DNA from: Erodium maritimum
Taxonomy: Eukaryota > Streptophyta > Magnoliopsida > Geraniales > Geraniaceae
NCBI GenBank assembly: GCA_963921825.1
Contig: OY997588.1
Coordinates: forward strand, 57,606,803 to 57,670,802
Direction: 5' to 3'
DNA: 64,000 nucleotides
Shown piece by piece: positions 44,339-56,450 of the stretch. Made by a program: the position numbers and the translations under genes. The first letter of the stretch is position 1; each line of letters opens with the position of its first letter. Below the pieces are notes generated by a model. It saw only the letters and a list, made by a program, of their open reading frames with translations. It was not told where the DNA came from and ran no database searches.

Positions 44339-45163
44339 CTCAACTACACAGAGCGAAGCAGAACCCAAATTAAACCCCAGGAGCATCCTCCCAGAGAAAC
44401 TGTGACTCTTGCTTGGTCGGTGGAGCTCGACCCCCAAATCCACTACCAGAGGTACCTTCATAATATCGCATCTTTCTCTTTCTCGCTTCATTCATATGCT
44501 GTGCTCTCGTCGAACAATTTGTCAAATTTAGCTCAAATATTCCATTCTGATGCTCGGTTTGGGGGAATTGTTTTTTTTTCTCATTTTTGTTTCAGTGTTG
44601 TTTTTTCTGTGGCGGGTCTCTCTTCGATTGGTCACTTAAAAATCGGAACTTTGCTATGCAAAAGTATAACTTTGTCCTGTGATGAATGCTTTTGTATGTT
44701 AATTTTTTATTTGGCACTTGTGTGTTAATCTTGATTTTGATTTGTGGGTGTGCTTAGTCCTTTTAAAAAAAAATTACAACATAACAGTAAGGTTGACACA
44801 TTCATTCTTGGTATTCATGATGCTGGTTTTCTTATTGGGACGACTTTTAGAAATATGATTTGTGTCAGTTTGGCTGTTAATTTGCTAACATGAAGCTGAT
44901 GGTTGAGTAATTATCTAAATGGAATTGAGTAAATTTAGGATGGCTGAATTAGAGAATCTAGAAATCAGACTTTTCTGCTGTTGGCATCTACTTGGCTTTG
45001 AAATTTTCAATCCACATTTGTATCCAATTACTCTATGTATGTGCTGATTTCTGCTTGAAATGTTATCTTAAGCAAGCAACATGTCTTATGCTTAGTTGCA
45101 ACTTTATGTTCGTTATAAAAGTAGAATGTACCCTCTGAGACATCCCTGCCTCCGATTTCACAG
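44339..45163 (+). other. NOP2 5' UTR exon and leader intron
   Basis: The leader exon probably ends at 44451 (ACCAGAG|GTACCT). A 712-bp, T-rich intron runs to 45163 (TTTCACAG|TTACAATGG), 5 bp before the start codon. Leader introns of this kind are common in plant housekeeping genes. The transcription start is not determined. Confidence 0.6.
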
Positions 45164-45168
45164 TTACA

Positions 45169-48100
45169 ATGGCTCCTGGTGCTCTAATTAAGAGAAAGGG
45201 TAAAAAATCACAGAAACCTCCGCCAAGCAAGAAGCAAAAGAATGAACTTCTCACTGCTAAGCGCCCCCCAAAAGCAGAATTTGTTCCTGCTAAGCACCCC
45301 AGTAAAAAAGACCTTTCCGATGATTCTGACAGTGCAAGTGAAGAAGATGAAGGAGAAACCGAGCTAGGACTTGATGAGGATGAGCAGGGATCCGGTTCTG
45401 GTTCTGGTTCTGATATCTCTTCAGACGGGGATGATCCATTCACTGATGATTTTCTGCAGGGAAGTGAGGATGAATGTGAAGGTATAGCATGACTATTAAG
45501 CTTTATGATTCCTGATGGTGTCCTTAATGTCTTTATTTATTTTATTATTTTTGTTTTCTTTAATGGTCGACTTTCTATTTCATTATATAGTTGCGGAGAA
45601 AGGTTCAGGTTCAGATTCAGATATGGGTTCTGATTCAGACTCAGATTCAGATGGATCTGACATTGAGGGGAAATCCAGAGCCATTGATGAAAAAATGGCA
45701 AGGGAAAGAGAAGATGCAGAGAATGAATTGCAGCTTAACATAAAAGAAGAGTCTGATGAATTCAAACTGCCAACCAAGGAGGTATAATTTTGGTCTCTGT
45801 TATTTAGGATCAATCCTTATTTTGAATGGGTTTTATGTTCAATCTTATTGATTGTGTCGTTGCATAAGCATAGGAACTTGAAGAAGAGGCCCGTGGCCCC
45901 CCTGACCTTTCTAATCTACAAAGAAGGATAAGAGAGAGTGAGTGACCTTTTTCATCAGTTTCCTGCCATTCAAGGTAGATTAGTTGACTCAATTTTTTTT
46001 TCAATTTCTTAACCTTGGTCTAATATCTGTCTTTAGTTATTCGAGTGCTTTCAAACCTAAAGGGTTTGAAGGCTGAGGGGGCTTCACGGAAGGATTATGT
46101 CGAGCAGCTTAAGATGGATTTAGCTTCATATTATGGCTACAATGAGTTCCTAATCAGGGTTTTGGTGGAGGTATTTTCCTTCTTTTCCCGTGTTTGTGTG
46201 CGTTCCTGTTGTTTTGTTTTCCACATTTCTTTGTGTTCTATTCTAGGTCGTTAACTAAGGTTTTTGTAATCAATTGCCATTCTGTTGTACAGATGTTTCC
46301 GGCTGTTGAACTTCTGGAACTTATCGAAGCTTTTGAAAAGCCCCGACCTATTTGCTTACGGACAAATACTTTGAAGGTTAATTTTCTATTCAGAGTGTAT
46401 GACTCATGCCACATTAACCTTTAGCTCATGGTCTTGCATTTTCTTTCTGTATCCAGACACGAAGAAGGGATTTAGCTGATGTTCTGTTAAATAGAGGAGT
46501 AAACCTAGACCCTTTAAGCAAATGGTCAAAAGTAAGAATTGCCTAGTATTTGAGTTCATTCATTCTTGTACTTTTATCTTATTTATTGCATTAACAAGAA
46601 TGTTTTGAAACCCTTTCCAATATAATTTCAGGTTGGTCTGGTAGTCTATGACTCCCAAGTTCCAATTGGTGCCACTCCAGAATATATGGCTGGCTTTTAC
46701 ATGGTACAGTTTTATCTTTGTGTGGGTGTTATTGCATGTTGCATGTTCTGTGCATACTTAAGTGTTTATGCCATGCTTGTTCGCAGCTGCAAAGCGCTAG
46801 CTCTTTTCTTCCTGTGATGGCTCTTGCACCTCAAGAGAAGGAACGTGTTGTTGACATGGCGTAAGTAATCATTAGATTTCTGTAAATGAAATATTTGCTT
46901 TCTATTTTTTGAGAACCATTTCGTTATTAACATCCAAAGGCAGTTGTACTTTTTTTCATAGTGTTTAGTTTATTAGTAGTTGCACATTGCAAATCTAGGA
47001 ATCCAATTGGTGGATAACTGAAATGCTATGCTACACGGCCACGTTTGGAGTTTGTATCAAGTTTAAACTTGATTAAAGTTTTAAATCTGGTGGATGTAGG
47101 AATAAAGTAAGTGCTGTGTGCGTGCAAATCAGCATGACATTGACGGTGTGTTCGAATTGGGCCAACTAGAATGCTTAGAGTGACTAGGATAGCGATTTTG
47201 TGGGGGTGAAATTGTCATCTTGATAGACTTCTAGGTCATGTAGTATCGATTGTGCACTAAGGCATATATTCATGCCTATAGGAATTTTTTAGTTATGTAG
47301 AGTACTAGTGCAGCTAGCACATTATATGATTTTTAATGAGTGTTCATTTCTGTTGTAGGGCTGCACCTGGTGGTAAAACGACTTATATTGCCGCTCTTAT
47401 GAAAAACAGTGGTATGTGGTAATTTTTGTATGATTTGAGTAACCTTATGGTCTTCATGTTTTCCTTCTGCATGGGTTGCGTTATCTCATTCATGATACCA
47501 CCCATGGTAAAATTAATCGATCGTATAGTACTATGCGAGTCATTACTGACATTGATTGCTCCATTATTGGTGTGATCACCATAAAATGTTGGCTTGTGCA
47601 GAATACAATGCATTTTTATTCTTCTGTTATGATGCACTTACATTGTGTAGTTCCTGAAGTTTGTATATTGATTCTAGGTTTACATTTATTTTATGGGAGA
47701 TCTAATTTTTCCTATGTATTAGTTTTTCTTATAATTTAATTTAATTTTTGCCAGGTTTAATTTTTGCTAATGAGATGAAGGTACCAAGGCTGAAGTCTCT
47801 CACTGCTAATTTACATCGTATGGGAGTGACAAACACCATAGTTTGTAACTACGATGGGAGGGAGGTTAGTCTTTTCTTGCCAACTAACTACACAATGATG
47901 TGTACAGTTTACATGAAGCTGCACCTCTTTTATTTACCTTGTGAGGGGTGTGTGTTGTTACTAGTTACTAGGCAAGTAGTAAACATCTTCATGATTTATC
48001 TCTTTTTACAAATTGGTTATTGGGCATGTATTTTAGATCGTAATGATTATCTTATGTTATAAGTGCATAAAGAAAGTTAAATCTATTCACCTAATGACTT

Positions 48101-49666
48101 GTTTTTTTCCCTCTCTCAATTTCAGCTTCCCAAGGTTTTAGGTTTAAACACAGCTGATAGAGTATTGTTGGATGCCCCTTGCAGTGGAACTGGGGTATGC
48201 TATTGTGTTTAATGTTTGTTTCCTTATTTCCTCTTTATTGTGTTTTTTGCTGCACGCTCACCAAGTGACGCCTCATTTTGTAGGTTATATCTAAAGATGA
48301 ATCTGTCAAAACCTCTAAAAGCCTTGATGATATACAGAAATGCGCCCATTTGCAGAAGGTATGTGTTCTGCTGTATTTTTTTTTATGCAGTGAACTTTGT
48401 AAGTTCTGGAGGTCCTGTTTTTGAACAGGGGGATTTAAACAGAATAAGCACTTGAAATATTAGGTTTTGCTCTCATTATGTATGTGTGCCAATTCAAGAA
48501 ACTATGCATGTAGCCAAAACATAATACATATCTTATTTCTTTAACATTGTCATCAACAAAATGAACTTACCATATTTCTTGTAAGTAAAGCATCTCTATT
48601 GTTGTTGGAAGATGACAAAGTTTTTGCATGTTTTGTTTCCTAACTCCACTTGTTATTTTAGCAATTGATACTTGCTGCAATCGACATGGTGGATGCCAAT
48701 TCAAAGTCTGGGGGATACATTGTTTATTCTACTTGCTCCATAATGATTCCCGAGGTTTGTTTGTGCACTGTAGAATTGTGACCTTGTATTCTACTTGTCT
48801 CATAAACTAACTGTGCTTACCTACAGAATGAAGCTGTGATAGACTACGCACTTAAGAGGAGGGATGTTAAGCTTGTACCGTGTGGACTTGACTTCGGGCG
48901 TCCAGGGTAATTTGACTCCCCATTTCCAATTGCTGGTAAATATTCGGTACATGTATTGATGCTTGTTTTTGTCCAGGTTTACTCGCTTTAGGGAACACAG
49001 GTTTCACCCATCCTTGGAGAAGACAAGGCGATTCTATCCTCATGTTCACAACATGGATGGATTTTTTGTGGCAAAGGTTTCATGTCAATTTTTATTCTTT
49101 TCATTCCAATAATGTCATTTCTACTTAAACGCGTCATATACATCTTGAACTTATTTCTCAATTAGTATTAGAATCACTGTATGAAGTGCCCTATCTCTAA
49201 TCTTAGAAACTTTTGTTGCAGTTGAAGAAAATGAGCAATTCCAAGCATCCTTCGGCATCTTCTGAACCGGGAGAAACAACAGAAGCAGCAGAAACTGTGG
49301 AGTTTGATTCTTTGTCAGATGGGGATGATGACACTGATATTATTGAGGATGGTGAAAAATCCAAAAAACATTTTAAAGAAGAAAAAACAGCAGCAGCCCC
49401 TGAGGCTGTGAGTGTGAAAGAAGAAGGAAAGAAACATCCCAAGAGAATGTTTTTTAGGAAATACGTTATAGAGAAGGACGAGAAGAAATTTTATCCGGCT
49501 AAGAAGGAAATCTCAGAATCAAGGTAACCAATCATCTACCCATGACATGAAATAAAATAATTCTGGAATAAGAATGCAAATTTGTTCAATTTTCTTCTAA
49601 AACACGTGCAGGGAAGAGAAGAGAAAAGCTCTGAGGAAAAATAAGAATGAAAACAAGAAGACTTGA
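45169..49666 (+). CDS. NOP2: NOP2/NSUN1-type 25S rRNA (cytosine-C5) methyltransferase
   Basis: Nucleolar enzyme that methylates a cytosine in large-subunit rRNA using S-adenosylmethionine and supports 60S assembly. Seventeen coding exons join in frame with GT-AG introns: 45169-45481, 45591-45781, 45874-45937, 46037-46170, 46293-46376, 46457-46531, 46632-46703, 46787-46860, 47359-47411, 47755-47864, 48126-48194, 48284-48358, 48662-48754, 48827-48906, 48977-49076, 49222-49523, 49612-49666, giving 647 aa. The N-terminus is Lys-rich then acidic/Ser-rich (nucleolar type). The SAM loop [19 protein letters not shown] is at about 336-353, motif [10 protein letters not shown] has Cys409, and the catalytic motif VI YSTCS has Cys463. 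A charged Lys/Glu tail closes the protein. Length is close to plant NOP2A/NOP2B. The start is the first ATG after the leader intron. Confidence 0.95.
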
Positions 49667-50529
49667 GCTGAGGAGTAAGAGATGTTTGTTTGTACCAATG
49701 TTACGTGACGAGGATTTTTGCCGGAAAACAATTTCATTTTACCTCTACAAGTTTTGTTATGTTGAAAATAGATCATCTGCTAGTCAAACATTTCTATGGC
49801 TAAGCGTAGCAACTATCAATTCTATGATAAACGCACCAGGAATACCAAGAAAGACTGTTCTAGCGTTTGTATTGTTAATTGTACTAATTTTAAAATATTT
49901 AGTACCTTTCTATGATCGAAATGATGGTACACGAATACAATTTTTGCATTGTTTCATCGTCCTGAATCAAGGATTTTAAATATAAAAATAATAAAATATA
50001 GGGATAATTTCGTATATATCATTAGCCTATATGCGATTTACACATGATTATCATAATGTTCAAACTTAACTTCTGATTGCACTAGCATATATATGCAATT
50101 AACATCATTACTTTTTTGGGGCTTTCTGTCATGGAGGCTAGCAATTGTTAAAAATACACTTGGCTAAGTATGAACTAGTTAAGCTTCGCGCCTAAGCTTT
50201 ATACTGTGTACATAGTGAACTGAAATCCAAAGAGAAGATCGTATTCGAAGCCCAATGGTAATTGAATCCGACGAACTGAAACAGATGTTATAGGTGAATT
50301 GTGATTAAAGTCATCGAACGAAGGATGAAGACAAAGGTGTAGATGTGGTCGTCATTTGATAGCGATGATTCGGGACCAACTACATAACAAACACGATTTG
50401 TAACTACAATTTTGAGGTTGTGTGTATAAATGTTGATGAATGCTCAAGATTCCAGATGAGCTCGAATTCCTTGCGTGTTTTAAGGTTCCGAAATTTAAAA
50501 GCTTTTCTGAGCCGAACAATTTGGGCTTT
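49667..50529 (+). other. NOP2 3' region and unrecognised intergenic sequence
   Basis: The 3' UTR of NOP2 follows the stop; an ATAATAAAATATA stretch near 49986 could serve as polyadenylation signal. The rest to 50529 is AT-rich and holds nothing I recognise. The open frame at 49647-49979 partly overlaps the NOP2 end in another frame and is not supported. Confidence 0.5.
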
Positions 50530-50695
50530 ATTAAGCTGAAATTTTAGTCTTATTTTAAAGATTGCATATGTCTTGTTGTCTAATATTTTAGGGTTTTTCT
50601 AAGCTGAAATTTTAGGTATTTTTTTGAGGGATTGTATGTGTCTGACATGTTATCTAGTATTTTAGGGCTTTTCTTAGCTGAAATAAAGATATACA
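50530..50695. repeat. ~75-bp tandem repeat
   Basis: Two and a half units share TTTTAGGG(T/C)TTTTCT(A/T)AGCTGAAAT followed by ATTG(C/T)AT(A/G)TGTCT and ATCTAGTATTTTAGGG. It lies between NOP2 and the transposon block. Confidence 0.7.
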
Positions 50696-50739
50696 TAAAG
50701 CTTTTGAATTTAATTATGGGGGCTACCAGAGTTAATATC

Positions 50740-51439
50740 ACTTTATCAGCTTAATAAAAAACTCTCTCGTACACCTTGTCGAGGTCCTCTTCCCGAGAAA
50801 CCCTACCCTACGATGGAACCCCCTACTCAAGCCGTCGACATGTCTGCTGCCCTCGTCAGACCTGTCCTGTTGCCGCTTGCCCTGGTACAGACCTCGGTAC
50901 TTGTACCACCGCCTCACCCCTCCTCGGACGTAGTGCCCCCTTAAACCGAGAAGACGAAGGAAGCCACAACAATCCTCTGTTCTGGAAACCCCCCCCCCCC
51001 CCCGTCTCTCTCTCTCTTTCCCTCGAGCCTTCTCCACTACCATCATGCATAACGATGGTGGCTTTCTCACCGGTTGTTCAACCATCCCGATCAAACCAAG
51101 GAGAGGCCGGCTAAGCAAAGCCCTAGGGTTTGTGTTCCCTGCAAGCAAACATAGGGTTTCGACTCCTCCGCCTCTACCAACCCTCGAGGGTGCAGTGACT
51201 AGGGTTCCGCTTCCTATGACTGCACCTAACCCTCTTCCCCTGATATGCCCGCCCATCTATCAAAGAGTTTGTCCCGATTCCTTTGTCTCCACGCTATCGA
51301 GACCCCCTTCGAGGGAAGACTCCGATTACAGAACCGGGGATGAAAGAGCTGAGGATCCTCTATGAGGGGGTCGATCCTTCTAACCTCAATCGCATCCCCA
51401 TTGTCCCTGCTGCACTCAACCTGCCACCAGACGTGGTTC
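50740..51439 (+). pseudogene. Unrecognised proline-rich coding remnant
   Basis: Open plus-strand stretches are rich in Pro, Ser and Thr (MEPPTQAVDMSAALVRPVLL at about 50812; NLNRIPIVPAALNLPPDVVL at about 51388-51447), with a C15 homopolymer at 50989-51003 and a CT repeat. A LINE ORF1 N-terminus is possible because LINE ORF2 lies on the other side of the LTR pair, but the orientation is opposite and no motif confirms it. Confidence 0.3.
50989..51003 (+). repeat. Poly-C tract (15 C)
   Basis: Homopolymer followed by a (TC)n run. Length is prone to sequencing error. Confidence 0.9.
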
Positions 51440-53128
51440 TGTTAGTCTTAGTGCCCGTAGTTCAATCCTAAATGTCCAAATGTATATATCATCGTTAGCA
51501 ATAAAATTAAAGCGGCTTTATATTACTTATGTGTTGCAGTAATATATCGATGTGTGCTCTGATCTATGCCCACAATGCGAATAGAACCATATATCGAGAT
51601 AGATCACACTCGATAGGGTCCCTAGTCAACAAAGCTTCACTAGAAGCGACTAGTATGAAAGATGACTCTTTATGGCTTACGTTCTGTTAGTCATTGGAAT
51701 GGGATTCCGGAGTCTGATCATAGATATCATGCGGGACATGATATTGGACGACCCGACATGAATATGAGCCATAGATCAAGTCATGAACATATTCATTGTC
51801 GTAGTTTGTCATGTATCCTTAGACCAAGGAGTCATTGTGATCGCTATGTAGTCAACAATTGAGTTTGACCTGAGCCTAACGTTGTCCGTAACAGGGCTTC
51901 CATAACGGCCAGGATTGGCTTGGGGACGGGATGCATTAGTGACACGAAAAACGGCTAAGGGATTTATCCCTCATACTGAGGTATGAGAAATATATCGGTT
52001 CTCGGCCGCTTGATCGAGAGTGACTGAAAGAATAGCATGGCCATGCACATGATACTGGGTATCATATATTCAGTCATATCACATATCAAGGAACAGTGAT
52101 TGAGAATAATAAGGATGACGGCTCTATGCCTTATCTCAATCAGGATATCGGAGATAAAAGGATAATGATAGGGACAACGGAAAGGTTAGAATCGACAGGG
52201 CCGATTCGTTATGCAGTGTCAGGCAATATTAAAGTCTCGTTAGTTGCCACTTAAATAGGATCAAGTAAAATAGGATTTTACGTTGATCTATTGACATGCA
52301 TAAACCTAAGGGTCACACCGGAGGATGAAACTCATTGACACATTTATGGAGAATGGACAAAAGGGAGTTGTCTCGGGACATGACCAAAACTTGGTTTTGG
52401 GTCATGTGCCCGTAAGTGAATAGGACTTTACGGATCGAGACAAGGCTTGGAGTCTTGGGATTGATCGCGTCGGATAATGTTGGACATTTCCGGTATGGAA
52501 GGCTTGGAGGCGATGAGCGAATCACGGGACCTCGTTGGAAATGGCCACGGGCCATGTTCCAAGAGGCCCATGAAAGGCCCATGCAACCAAGGCCCATGGA
52601 ACTAATTAATCAAGTCTTGATTAATTAGTACTAAGTAAGCAAGACAAGGATTAAGGTGTTGGTGATTCACCACCTAACCCAATCTTGTCTTGCCATACTT
52701 TGTCCTATTTACACCTTACTTGTCACCATGCTTGTCCCATGCCTTTAGATGGACAAGTATGGGGTTTGTTATGTTTAAGTCATCTTTTTTCAACATAACA
52801 AACACAAGACAAGAATAGGAAACACAACTTCTCTCCCCATTCCCTTGCAATTTCGGGTTTGGCAAGTTCCCACCTCCATTTTTGTGTTCTTGAGTCCTCA
52901 AAGAGAAGAACTACGTGGCTTTGATTCCCATGTGGATACGTAGGTGTCTTGGAGACTCAAGCCAATCATTCGTTAACCGGTGTTCTTGTTTTGGTAAGAA
53001 CTAGTGCTGAATTTTTCTCATGTGAATCCATTCTTTGTTAGTTGTTTCATGGTTTTAATTGTCTCTTGATTTTCATTGATTTTCCGTTGCGAGTTGGTTC
53101 ATCTCCAACCCTACCTCGAGACCCAACA
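51440..53128 (+). repeat. Copia LTR, left member of an inverted pair
   Basis: 1689 bp, starts TGTTAGTCTTAGTGCCCG, ends CTCGAGACCCAACA, and is followed by a PBS, so it behaves as a 5' LTR. Same family as 5777, 25629 and 53612. The small open frames inside are LTR sequence. Confidence 0.93.
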
Positions 53129-53129
53129 G

Positions 53130-53142
53130 TGGTATCAGAGCC
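53130..53142 (+). other. Copia primer binding site
   Basis: TGGTATCAGAGCC, one base after the LTR: the classic PBS complementary to the 3' end of initiator methionine tRNA. Confidence 0.93.
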
Positions 53143-53602
53143 GTGTTACCTTCGGGATTCGCAAGACGGTGTTCAAAGTTTCGGTTTTGGTTGAACGTTT
53201 CGTTTTTGGCATGTTGTTTTGCTAAATTGTTTGATAACATGTTTTAAATTCTTGTTTATGGATTTAATGCATGTAAAATAAATTTTTGAAAATGATTTCA
53301 AATCTGGAAATTTTGAAAAAAATTTGATTTTTCGGGTCTCGGGAGCGGGACTCTCGGGGAGCCGAAACCGGGACCGAACGAGGCTCCGTTGGACGGAGCT
53401 AGGCCAAGCATGACCATTGGATGGTTGATATGCCAAGGCTAAACCGTTTTGTTAGTTATGACGAGTTTGGAACCGTCATGACGAACTCGAAGATCAAATG
53501 TTCAAAAGTTTCATTTTTGAACGGTTTCGATAAACCGAGCATCAAAAAATTTCGAAACTTGGCTATTAAATAAAACGGGAAAATCACATGATGTTAAAAA
53601 AC
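53143..53602 (+). other. Copia leader fragment between the inverted LTRs
   Basis: About 460 bp of 5' leader with no coding sequence, ending abruptly next to an incomplete inverted PBS (ACTGATACCAC, 53601-53611) of the right-hand LTR. Confidence 0.75.
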
Positions 53603-53611
53603 TGATACCAC

Positions 53612-55288
53612 TGTTGGGTCTCGAGGTAGGGTTGGAGATGAACCAACTCGCAGTGGAAAATCAATGAAAACCAAGAGACGATTAAAACCATGAAACAACT
53701 AACAAAGAATGTATTCACAAGAGAAAAATTCAGCACTATTTCTTACCAAAACAAGAACATCAGTTAACGAATGATTGGCTTGAGTCTCCAAGACGCCTAC
53801 GTATCCACATGGGAATCAAAGCCACGCAGTTCTTCTCTTTGAGGACTCAAGAACACAAAAATGGAGGTGGGAGCTTGCCAAACCCGTAATTGTAGGGAGA
53901 GAGGGAGAGAAGTTGTGTTTTCTCTTATTGTCTTGTGTGTTGTTATGTTGAAAAAAGATGACTTAAACATAACAAACTCCATACTTGTCCAACTAAAGGC
54001 ATGAGACAAGCATGGTGATAAGTAAGGTGTAAATAGGACAAAGTATAGCTAGATAAGATGGGGTTAGGTGGTGAATCACCAACACCTTAATCCTTGTCAT
54101 GCTTACTTAGTACTAATTAATCAAAACTTGATTAATTAGTTGCATGGGCCTTGGTTGCATGGGCCTCTTGGAACATGGCCCGTGGCCATTTCCAACGAGG
54201 TCCCGTGATTCGCTCATCGCATCCAAGCCTTCCATATCGGAAATGTCCAACATTATCCGACGCGATCAATCCCAAGACTCCAAGCCTTGTCTCGATCCGT
54301 AAAGTCCTATTCACTTACGGGCACATGACCCAAAACCCAGTTTGGTCATGTTTCGAGACAACTCCCTTTCGTCCATTCTCCATAAATGTGTCAATGAGTT
54401 TCACCCTCCGGTTTGACCCTTAGGTTTATGCATGTCAATAGATCAACGTAAAATCCCATTTTACTTGATCCTATTTAAGTGGCAACTAACGAGACTTTAG
54501 TATTGCCTGACACTGCATAACGAATCGACCCTGTCGATTCTAACCTTTCCGTCGTCTATGTCACTATCCTTTTATCTCTGATATCCTATTTGAGATAAGG
54601 CATAGAGCCGTCATCCTTATTATTCTCAATCACTGTTCCTTGATATGTGAGATGACTTAATATATGATACCCAGTATCATGTGCATGACCATGCTATTCT
54701 TTCAGTCACTCTCGATCAAGCGGCCGAGAACCGATATCTTTCCCATAACTCAGTATGAGGGATAAATCCCTTAGCCGTCTTTCGTGTCACTCATGTAGCC
54801 CGTCCTCAAGACAATACTGGACGTTATGGAAGCCCTGTTACAGACAACGTTAGGCTCAGGTCAAACTCAGTTGTTGACTACATAGCGATCACAATGACTC
54901 CTTGGTCTAAGGATACATGAAAAGCTACGACACTGAATATGTTCATGACTTGATCTATGGCACATATTCAGGGCGGGTCATCCAATATCATGTCCCACAT
55001 GATATCTATGATCAGACTCCAGAATCCCATTCCAATGACTAACAAAACGTAAGCCATAAAGAGCCATCTTTCATACTAGTCGCTTTTAGTGAAACTTTGT
55101 TGACTAGGGACCCATCGAGTGTGATCTATCTCGATCTATGGTTCTATTCGCATTGTGGGCATAGATCAAATCACACATCGATATATTACTCCAACACATA
55201 AGTAATATAAAGCCACTTTAATTTTATTGCTAACGATGATATATACATTTGGACATTTTGGATTGAACTACGGGCACTAAGACTATCA
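53612..55288 (-). repeat. Copia LTR, right member of an inverted pair
   Basis: 1677 bp, reads TGTTGGGTCTCGAGGTAGGG to CACTAAGACTATCA on plus, the reverse complement of 51440-53128. Its PBS side faces the PBS of the left LTR. The outer flanks (GGTTC on the left, CTTTA on the right) do not form a target-site duplication. Confidence 0.93.
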
Positions 55289-56220
55289 CTTTAGTCGATT
55301 TGCTGCCACTTTCGACACTACTTTGAACACCACGTTGCACAGTGCAATAGGCCGAAGATCTTTTAAGGACTTCGTTCATTCCACCTTCGGAATTAGGACC
55401 AGGGTTGTCTAATTCATGTCTTGCGGAATCTCCTCACCCGCAAATATACGTCTCACCCAATTGGTGACATCAACCCCCACTGTACTCAAGTATTTCTGGT
55501 AGAAAAACGGATTGAGTTCATCCGGGCCTGACGACTTGTTAGGCCACATCGAAAATGTAGCATCTCGCACCTCCTCCGACGTCACAACTCCCATCAGTGA
55601 CCTGTTCTGTTCCACTGATATCTGTTGCTGAAATCTCAGAAAGCCTTGTGCATCTCCCCGTGACTTCCTTGACAGAGTTTTATAGATTTCTAAAATGTGA
55701 TCCCCTAGACTCGTGTCACAGGTCAGGACATTCCCAGACTTATCCTGAAGTTCAGTGACCTTATTGATATTCTTTCTCTAGGATGCTGACGGTTGAAAGA
55801 ATTTCGTGTTCTGGTCACTCTCAGTAAGCCAGTGCTGTTTTGCCCTTTGTCTCCAGAACTCCTCTTTCTTGTCTAGCGCCGTCTTGTAGAGTTTTTGCAG
55901 TGCTCTACGTCTCTGGATACTCATGCGGTCCACTCTGCCATTCAACCACAAAATGTCTCTCTCATACCTGGCTATTTTCCTGGACAGCGCGTTGTACACC
56001 TCTTTACCCCACACCTCCAGTGCTTCCCCAGTTTCCCTCGTCTTTGTGGAGATATCCCGATCCTCTAGGGCACCCCATCACGATCGAATTACTTGTCCAC
56101 ATTCAGGGTCTTCCGCCCATATATTTTCAAAACGGAATTGACGAGAGCCGACCGGATACACCCTGCGTTTCGAATCCAATAAAATTGGTAGGTGATCAGA
56201 CGTGGATATTCCTAAATGGA
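55289..56220 (-). pseudogene. LINE ORF2 fragment: endonuclease end and RT start
   Basis: The minus strand reads GISTSDHLPILLDSKRRV at about 56160-56215, the end of an APE-type endonuclease with its SDH catalytic box. It continues FRFENIWAEDPECGQVI, then FWRQRAKQHWLTESDQNTKF (about 55830), then WPNKSSGPDELNPFFYQKYL (about 55480-55550), then a stop, then TTLVLIPKVE and LKDLRPIALCNVVFKVVSKV (about 55300-55365), the RT start. The fragment stops at the LTR, and the rest of the RT is not found on the far side. Several stops are present. Confidence 0.82.
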
Positions 56221-56350
56221 CCAAATTCAGATGATAATAATAGAATATGATAATTTTAAAATAGTGACATGGAATTAATCCAAATAATAATTATAAAAAA
56301 TATGATAATTACACGTGTCTCACTAAAACTTTGTCCTTTCCAAAAGGGTT

Positions 56351-56389
56351 AAACCCTATACCCTCCTCATCAGCTCCCCGAAACCCTAA
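56351..56389 (+). promoter_or_regulatory. Two telo-boxes upstream of RPAC1
   Basis: AAACCCTA at 56351-56358 and AAACCCTAA at 56381-56389, 60-100 bp before the start codon. Such boxes are enriched near the transcription start of plant ribosome-biogenesis genes. A CACGTG lies at about 56313. No site II element was found in the short upstream region left by the LINE. Confidence 0.65.
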
Positions 56390-56450
56390 ACACACCAACA
56401 ACTGCACAGCAAAATACAGAGAGCCAAAACATCAACCGAGCCAAGCATCA

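Noticed and set aside
46860..47400. Loss of the motif I cysteine in NOP2 (AAAPGGK instead of CAAPGGK)
   Set aside because: [11 protein letters not shown] is the normal form of motif I in the NOP2 subfamily, and the catalytic cysteines in motifs IV and VI are present.
50738..51256. 172-codon minus-strand frame with Gly/Arg-rich product
   Set aside because: Composition shadow of the proline/serine-rich plus strand; no domain found.
51662..51862. Recurring ~60-codon frame (MTLYGLRSVSHWN start) at 5999, 26894 and 51662
   Set aside because: It recurs only because it lies in the copia LTR; lengths and endings vary between copies, and no coding evidence exists.
56331..56450. 40-codon N-terminal extension of RPAC1 from an upstream ATG
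   Set aside because: The extension overlaps the telo-boxes, and the length from 56451 already fits the family.
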